Source of the DNA: Bacillota bacterium | Lineage (GTDB): Bacteria; Bacillota; Bacilli; Alicyclobacillales; SLC66 | Length of the DNA stretch: 45,650 nt | Assembly: GCA_021785975.1 (NCBI GenBank) | Contig: JAJYOE010000009.1 | Coordinates: 1 to 45,650, forward strand | Reading direction: 5' to 3' | In this document: piece after piece, positions 42,106 to 45,650 of the stretch | How positions within the stretch are numbered: the stretch's first letter is position 1 | Layout of the letters: each line of letters opens with the position of its first letter | Made by a program: the position numbers and the translations under genes | Notes under the pieces: generated by a model | Database searches by the model: none | What the model saw: the letters and a program-made list of their open reading frames with translations, nothing else | Told to the model about the DNA's origin: nothing

Positions 42106-43047
42106 TCAAATGTTTGGCCAATTCCGGGCAAAATCCCGATCTTTTCTCAACTGATCCTGAAGCTCCGAAAGTGAAGCGAACTTTTGTTCTTCTCTGATAA
42201 AATGCAGGAAATCGACGACCAGTTCCCTGCCGTACAAATCCCCCTCAAAATCAAGCAGGTTTACTTCAAGCGATAAGCGCCCCGCATTGTCCACCGTGGG
42301 ACGAAACCCCAAATTCATCATTCCCCGGTATACCCTGTCAGAAACCTTGACATCGACGACATAGACGCCAACTTTCGGCAATACATAAGATTCAGTCACT
42401 TTCAGATTGGCGGTGGGAAACCCAATACTGCGCCCTCTGGCATCGCCTCTCACCACTACACCGCGCACGCGATATGGTCGTCCAAGTAACTCAGACGCGC
42501 TGAGCGCAGCACCACACTCCAAATACATGCGAATACGCGAACTGCTCACAGGTTGCCCATGGTCATTGACGGACCCGATCACATCTACCGTCAAACCGAG
42601 CTCGCTGGCGATTTCTTTGAGTCCCTCCGCATCGGTGGCACCGTTTTTGCCAAAACGGAAGTTGTAGCCCACCACCAGGTGTTTTGCACCTAGCGGAAGT
42701 AGGTAATTTCTTATAAATTCTTCGGCACTCTGCGCTCTGAAGTCTTTATTAAAATTAGCAACGAAAATCTCTTCGATGCCAAAGTGTTTCGCTACTTCTG
42801 CTCGTTCATAAGGAGGGGTCAGCATTTTTTCATATGCCGGATCACCGGTCAACACGTAGCGGGGATGAGGAGAAAAGGTGAAGATACAAGGCACAGAACC
42901 AGAGATGTGTGCTTGTTCTGCAGCTTCTTTCAACACCGCCTGGTGGGCGACGTGCAACCCGTCAAATTTGCCGATGGCAAAGGTGCGCCACTGATCATTT
43001 GCCATGATGTCTTTCGGAGAACTTAAATACACAAATGGTTCTTGCAT
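42106..43047 (-). CDS. ribF: Bifunctional riboflavin kinase/FAD synthetase
   Basis: 313 residues. The N-terminal nucleotidyltransferase domain has FAIGKFDGLHVAHQAVL and FSPHPRYVL, and VVGYNFRFGKNGATDAE; the C-terminal riboflavin kinase domain has VVVRGDARGRSIGFPTANL and LLDFEGDLYGREL. It converts riboflavin to FMN and FAD. The ATG follows GAGGTGGG and sits one base after the truB stop; an ATG seven codons upstream overlaps truB. Order truB-ribF-rpsO is standard for Bacilli. No FMN riboswitch was seen. Confidence 0.95.
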   Translation of the reverse strand: MQEPFVYLSSPKDIMANDQWRTFAIGKFDGLHVAHQAVLKEAAEQAHISGSVPCIFTFSPHPRYVLTGDPAYEKMLTPPYERAEVAKHFGIEEIFVANFNKDFRAQSAEEFIRNYLLPLGAKHLVVGYNFRFGKNGATDAEGLKEIASELGLTVDVIGSVNDHGQPVSSSRIRMYLECGAALSASELLGRPYRVRGVVVRGDARGRSIGFPTANLKVTESYVLPKVGVYVVDVKVSDRVYRGMMNLGFRPTVDNAGRLSLEVNLLDFEGDLYGRELVVDFLHFIREEQKFASLSELQDQLRKDRDFARNWPNI

Positions 43048-43048
43048 T

Positions 43049-43981
43049 TCAAAGGCCCACCTCGTCAATCAAAAAAACTTTTTGCGGGCGCAAATTGATT
43101 CTTTCACGCGCATCAACCAGTACTTCACAAATAGCGATTAGCCTATCGACTTGATCATGTACCCTGACAATAGCGAATTCATGAAAATTCGGCAATAGAA
43201 TGTTTCCTTCGGACATTGTTAGTGCAACAGTTTGCCCGTGCAAAATTTTCACAATCAAATCATCATCAAGCGTCACCATCGGCAGATGCTTAACTCCATT
43301 ACCCATTGGCTGGACAAGCGACCATTTGTATTCTTCGAGGTCAGTCAATGAGTGCGCTTCTGAGATGGAAAACATCCCGGACTTTGTGCGCCTTAGTGAC
43401 GACATATGCGCAGGGACGCCAAGCGCCTGTCCTAAATCATGACATAGCGTTCGTATGTAGGTGCCTTTTCCACAGCCAACAAAAAAACGAACCGAGTGTT
43501 GACTGGGGGTCAATAAAATTTGTTCTATTTGAATGTCATCGATGACGACTTCACGGGGCTTCAATTCTACTTCTATCCCTTGGCGAGCAAGTTCGTACGC
43601 TGGCTTACCGTTTATTTTGAGTGCAGAAAACTGAGGAGGCAACTGCTCATAAGTGCCGACAAATTGCATGAGCGCTTCTGTGATCAGTTTTTCAGTCAAA
43701 TGGGAGGGATCTCCCTTATCGACTACTTTCCCGCTGGCGTCCTGCGTATCCGTGGAAAAGCCAAAGGTAGCCTCTGCCAAATACGCTTTATCTCCGCCTA
43801 AAGCATACATTGAGAGTCTGGTAGCCTGGCCCAGGTACACCGGCAACACACCTGTTGCATCCGGGTCGAGCGTACCGCCATGGCCTGCTTTCTTGGCCCC
43901 AAGTATTCTCTTCACTCTGGATACCGCCTGTTGAGACGTCATCCCTACAGGCTTGTCCAATACGAAAATCCCATTCATCAT
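43049..43981 (-). CDS. truB: tRNA pseudouridine(55) synthase TruB
   Basis: 310 residues. TruB makes pseudouridine 55 in the T-loop of tRNA. FVLDKPVGMTSQQAVSRVK opens the protein; the catalytic aspartate is in HGGTLDPDATGVLPV; YEQLPPQFSALKINGKPAYELAR (in part) and GTYIRTLCHDLG follow, and a PUA-like C-terminal domain ends it. The ATG overlaps the nrnA stop as ATGA. Confidence 0.97.
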   Translation of the reverse strand: MMNGIFVLDKPVGMTSQQAVSRVKRILGAKKAGHGGTLDPDATGVLPVYLGQATRLSMYALGGDKAYLAEATFGFSTDTQDASGKVVDKGDPSHLTEKLITEALMQFVGTYEQLPPQFSALKINGKPAYELARQGIEVELKPREVVIDDIQIEQILLTPSQHSVRFFVGCGKGTYIRTLCHDLGQALGVPAHMSSLRRTKSGMFSISEAHSLTDLEEYKWSLVQPMGNGVKHLPMVTLDDDLIVKILHGQTVALTMSEGNILLPNFHEFAIVRVHDQVDRLIAICEVLVDARERINLRPQKVFLIDEVGL

Positions 43982-44994
43982 GAAAATGCGGAGGTTACCG
44001 CCTCAGCCACTGCGGTTACCAGATGCTCCACGGCCTGTTCTATGGGTCCGTCCAGGTTACAACCCGCCGCCCGAACATGACCGCCACCTCCAAATCGAAG
44101 TGCAATGCTTGCCACATCGACGCGGTCTCTGGATCGCAAACTGACTTTGACCGACCCGTCAGGACGTTCCCGAAAAAGCATTCCTACCTCAATTCCTGAA
44201 AGTGAGCGGGTGTATGGTAACAGTACCTCAGTATCATCATCACTTGCTCCAGACGTGCGCAACAACTCCTGACTGACCACCACATACGCAATCCGACCGG
44301 AATCGTGAATTCTCAAAGTAGACAGCCCTAAACGCACCAGTTCAACTTGCTCTCTGGTCATCGATTCAAGCACTCGGTCAGCGATCATAAACGGTTCAAA
44401 CCCACGCGACAACAAATCTGCTGCGGCATGGTGGATCTCGGGAGTCGTATTGTTATATCGAAAGCCGCCAGTATCAAAAAGGATTCCCGTGTAAAGCAAT
44501 ATTGCCATATTGCGGTCAACGGCAATTCCCGATGCATGAAACATTCGATACAGCACCAAACAGGTGGCGGAGGCCTCCGCCTGTACCAAATTCATGTGGC
44601 CATACCGATTATTCGTTTCATGATGATCAATGTTGATTAAAAGATGGGAGTCGGCAAAAAGCTGCGTGGTGGCTCCCAGCCTTTTCAGGTCTGCGCAATC
44701 GACCGCCACAATGGTGCGAAATTGGCGATCGACCGAATCAGTACGTTGAAACCTTTCCACACCTGGCATGAAATCATAGCGTGACGGCACAGGGTCATCA
44801 TTTACGACTGTAAACGACTTCCCTGCCTGTTCCAAAAAATGCGCCATGGAGAGTGCCGCGCCAACCGCGTCCCCGTCTGGACTGACATGGCACACCACCA
44901 GTACCTGGTCCGGTTCGTTTAACACGGCACTCATTATCTCCTGGTACGTATTATTCGCCGTCACTGCCACGCGCTTCACCATCCGTTTCTCCAT
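43978..44994 (-). CDS. nrnA: DHH/DHHA1 phosphoesterase (NrnA-like oligoribonuclease/pAp phosphatase)
   Basis: 338 residues. The DHH domain shows VVCHVSPDGDAVGAAL, IVAVDCADLKRLG and LLINIDHHETNNRYG; the DHHA1 domain ends with LRFGGGGHVRAAGC. Such enzymes degrade nanoRNA and remove the 3' phosphate from pAp. The start given overlaps the end of rbfA by 44 bases; later starts (ATG 44982, GTG 44964) are possible and would reduce the overlap. Position between rbfA and truB is common in Bacillota. Confidence 0.92.
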   Translation of the reverse strand: MEKRMVKRVAVTANNTYQEIMSAVLNEPDQVLVVCHVSPDGDAVGAALSMAHFLEQAGKSFTVVNDDPVPSRYDFMPGVERFQRTDSVDRQFRTIVAVDCADLKRLGATTQLFADSHLLINIDHHETNNRYGHMNLVQAEASATCLVLYRMFHASGIAVDRNMAILLYTGILFDTGGFRYNNTTPEIHHAAADLLSRGFEPFMIADRVLESMTREQVELVRLGLSTLRIHDSGRIAYVVVSQELLRTSGASDDDTEVLLPYTRSLSGIEVGMLFRERPDGSVKVSLRSRDRVDVASIALRFGGGGHVRAAGCNLDGPIEQAVEHLVTAVAEAVTSAFS

Positions 44995-45337
44995 CCGGGA
45001 AAATCTGATGCAACACCTTGCCGATCTTCATGCTGTAATCCATTGATTCGTCCAGCTTGAAATGAACTTCGGGAGTGAGTCGCAATCGGATGCGCCTTCC
45101 GATTTCCGAGCGGATAAAGCCTTTTGCGCGCTCAAGGGCCTGTAAAGAGTTGGTCCGCTCCGTTTCATTGCCTAGCACAGAAACGAACACCTTTGCATGT
45201 TGCAAATCGTTGGTAATTTCCACACCAGTTACTGTGACAAAACCAACTCGTGGGTCCTTGACGTGATTTTGGATAATATCGCTAATTTCTCTTTGCATTT
45301 GTAACGCAATTCGCTCTGCACGAACTTTCACAGTCAT
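44951..45337 (-). CDS. rbfA: Ribosome-binding factor A
   Basis: 128 residues of the RbfA KH-like fold, needed for late 30S maturation and 16S 5'-end processing. Typical segments are VRAERIALQMQREISDIIQ, KDPRVGFVTVTGVE, AKVFVSVLG, AKGFIRSEIGRRIRLRLTPE and FKLDESMDYSMKIG. The start is ambiguous among a GTG at the infB stop, the ATG used here and a GTG two codons on; AGTAGGTG precedes all three. Confidence 0.95.
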   Translation of the reverse strand: MTVKVRAERIALQMQREISDIIQNHVKDPRVGFVTVTGVEITNDLQHAKVFVSVLGNETERTNSLQALERAKGFIRSEIGRRIRLRLTPEVHFKLDESMDYSMKIGKVLHQIFPDGETDGEARGSDGE

Positions 45338-45340
45338 CAC

Positions 45341-45650
45341 CTACTCTGCGGATACGGCCTCCATTTTATAGACTTCCACGACATCGCCTTCTTTGATGTC
45401 GTTAAAATTTTCCAACGTAAAGCCGCACTCATAGCCTGTATTGACTTCTCTTACATCATCCTTAAACCGCTTGAGAGAATCCAATTTCCCTTCATACACG
45501 ATAACGCCGTTGCGTAAAAGCCTTACATCAGCATCGCGTACCATTTTTCCGTCCTGAACGTATCCTCCAGCAATAGTTCCCACCTTAGATACCTTAAACA
45601 ATTGACGAATCTCCGCATGACCCACCACGACCTCTTTGTAGACAGGATCA
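45341..45650 (-). CDS. infB: Translation initiation factor IF-2 (C-terminal 103 codons; 5' part outside window)
   Basis: The visible end of IF-2, which delivers initiator tRNA to the ribosome. It reads in frame from the right edge ([20 protein letters not shown], then [53 protein letters not shown] in part), which is domain IV, and stops one codon before rbfA. B. subtilis has ylxP between infB and rbfA; it is absent here. Confidence 0.97.
   Translation of the reverse strand, partial: DPVYKEVVVGHAEIRQLFKVSKVGTIAGGYVQDGKMVRDADVRLLRNGVIVYEGKLDSLKRFKDDVREVNTGYECGFTLENFNDIKEGDVVEVYKMEAVSAE

Noticed and set aside
42049-43047. FMN riboswitch near ribF
   Set aside because: ribF is coupled to truB with one base between, leaving no leader.
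1-45650. Insertion sequences, prophage genes, CRISPR arrays, tRNA or rRNA genes
   Set aside because: No transposase or integrase protein, no regularly spaced repeats and no tRNA or rRNA sequence was recognised on either strand.

Overview
The window is a block of Bacillota (Firmicutes) chromosome from an endospore former. Evidence for this is the spore coat gene cotE, the dipicolinate synthase pair dpaA/dpaB, YheC/YheD coat-associated ATP-grasp proteins, ylxY, ylzJ and tepA. Gene order from infB back to cotE largely follows the Bacillus subtilis order infB-rbfA-truB-ribF-rpsO-pnp-ylxY-mlpA-dpaAB-asd-dapG-dapA-rnj-tepA-ylzJ-ftsK ... ymfK-rodZ-pgsA-cinA-recA-rny-ymdB ... cotE. The moderate G+C content, the many GTG/TTG starts and the gene content fit a Bacillales lineage such as Alicyclobacillaceae; that placement is inference. 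Almost everything is on the minus strand, so transcription runs from the right edge to the left; only two small genes are on the plus strand.

Right to left: (i) 45.65-41.6 kb is a translation and ribosome-maturation cluster (infB 3' end, rbfA, nrnA, truB, ribF, rpsO), with a promoter and a structured leader before rpsO. (ii) 41.6-30.8 kb holds pnp, the sporulation deacetylase-like ylxY, the M16 peptidase mlpA, dut, a plus-strand GDSL hydrolase, and the dipicolinate/diaminopimelate set dpaA-dpaB-asd-dapG-dapA, which shares aspartate-pathway intermediates between cell wall, lysine and spore core. (iii) 30.7-25.4 kb has RNase J, the ClpP-like TepA, YlzJ and the DNA translocase FtsK/SpoIIIE. (iv) 25.3-19 kb has two poorly characterised envelope genes, an orphan plus-strand gene, ymfK, rodZ, yajQ, rimO and pgsA. 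(v) 19-11.6 kb has cinA, a DEAD-box helicase, recA (with a LexA box), recX, rny and ymdB. (vi) 11.6-10 kb has an M19 dipeptidase and cotE.

(vii) 9.9-4.0 kb is the most distinctive region: five tightly spaced genes directly after cotE. Four are divergent YheC/YheD-type ATP-grasp ligases with apparently intact ATP and metal motifs. The middle gene is a phage phiEco32-like carboxylate-amine ligase (amidoligase) fused to what looks like a degenerate ATP-grasp half. Together they look like a spore-coat-linked peptide-bond-forming system of unknown product. (viii) A 6S RNA gene with its own promoter and terminator follows at 3.9-3.7 kb. (ix) The left end is an anaerobic nitrate respiration operon: a hemerythrin-like protein, a 90-residue unknown, and the first 943 codons of narG, preceded by an Fnr/CRP-type site placed exactly 41.5 bases before a predicted start point.

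No insertion sequence, prophage, tRNA, rRNA or CRISPR array was seen. Promoters, operators and RNA structures were found by reading, not by computation, and are scored accordingly.
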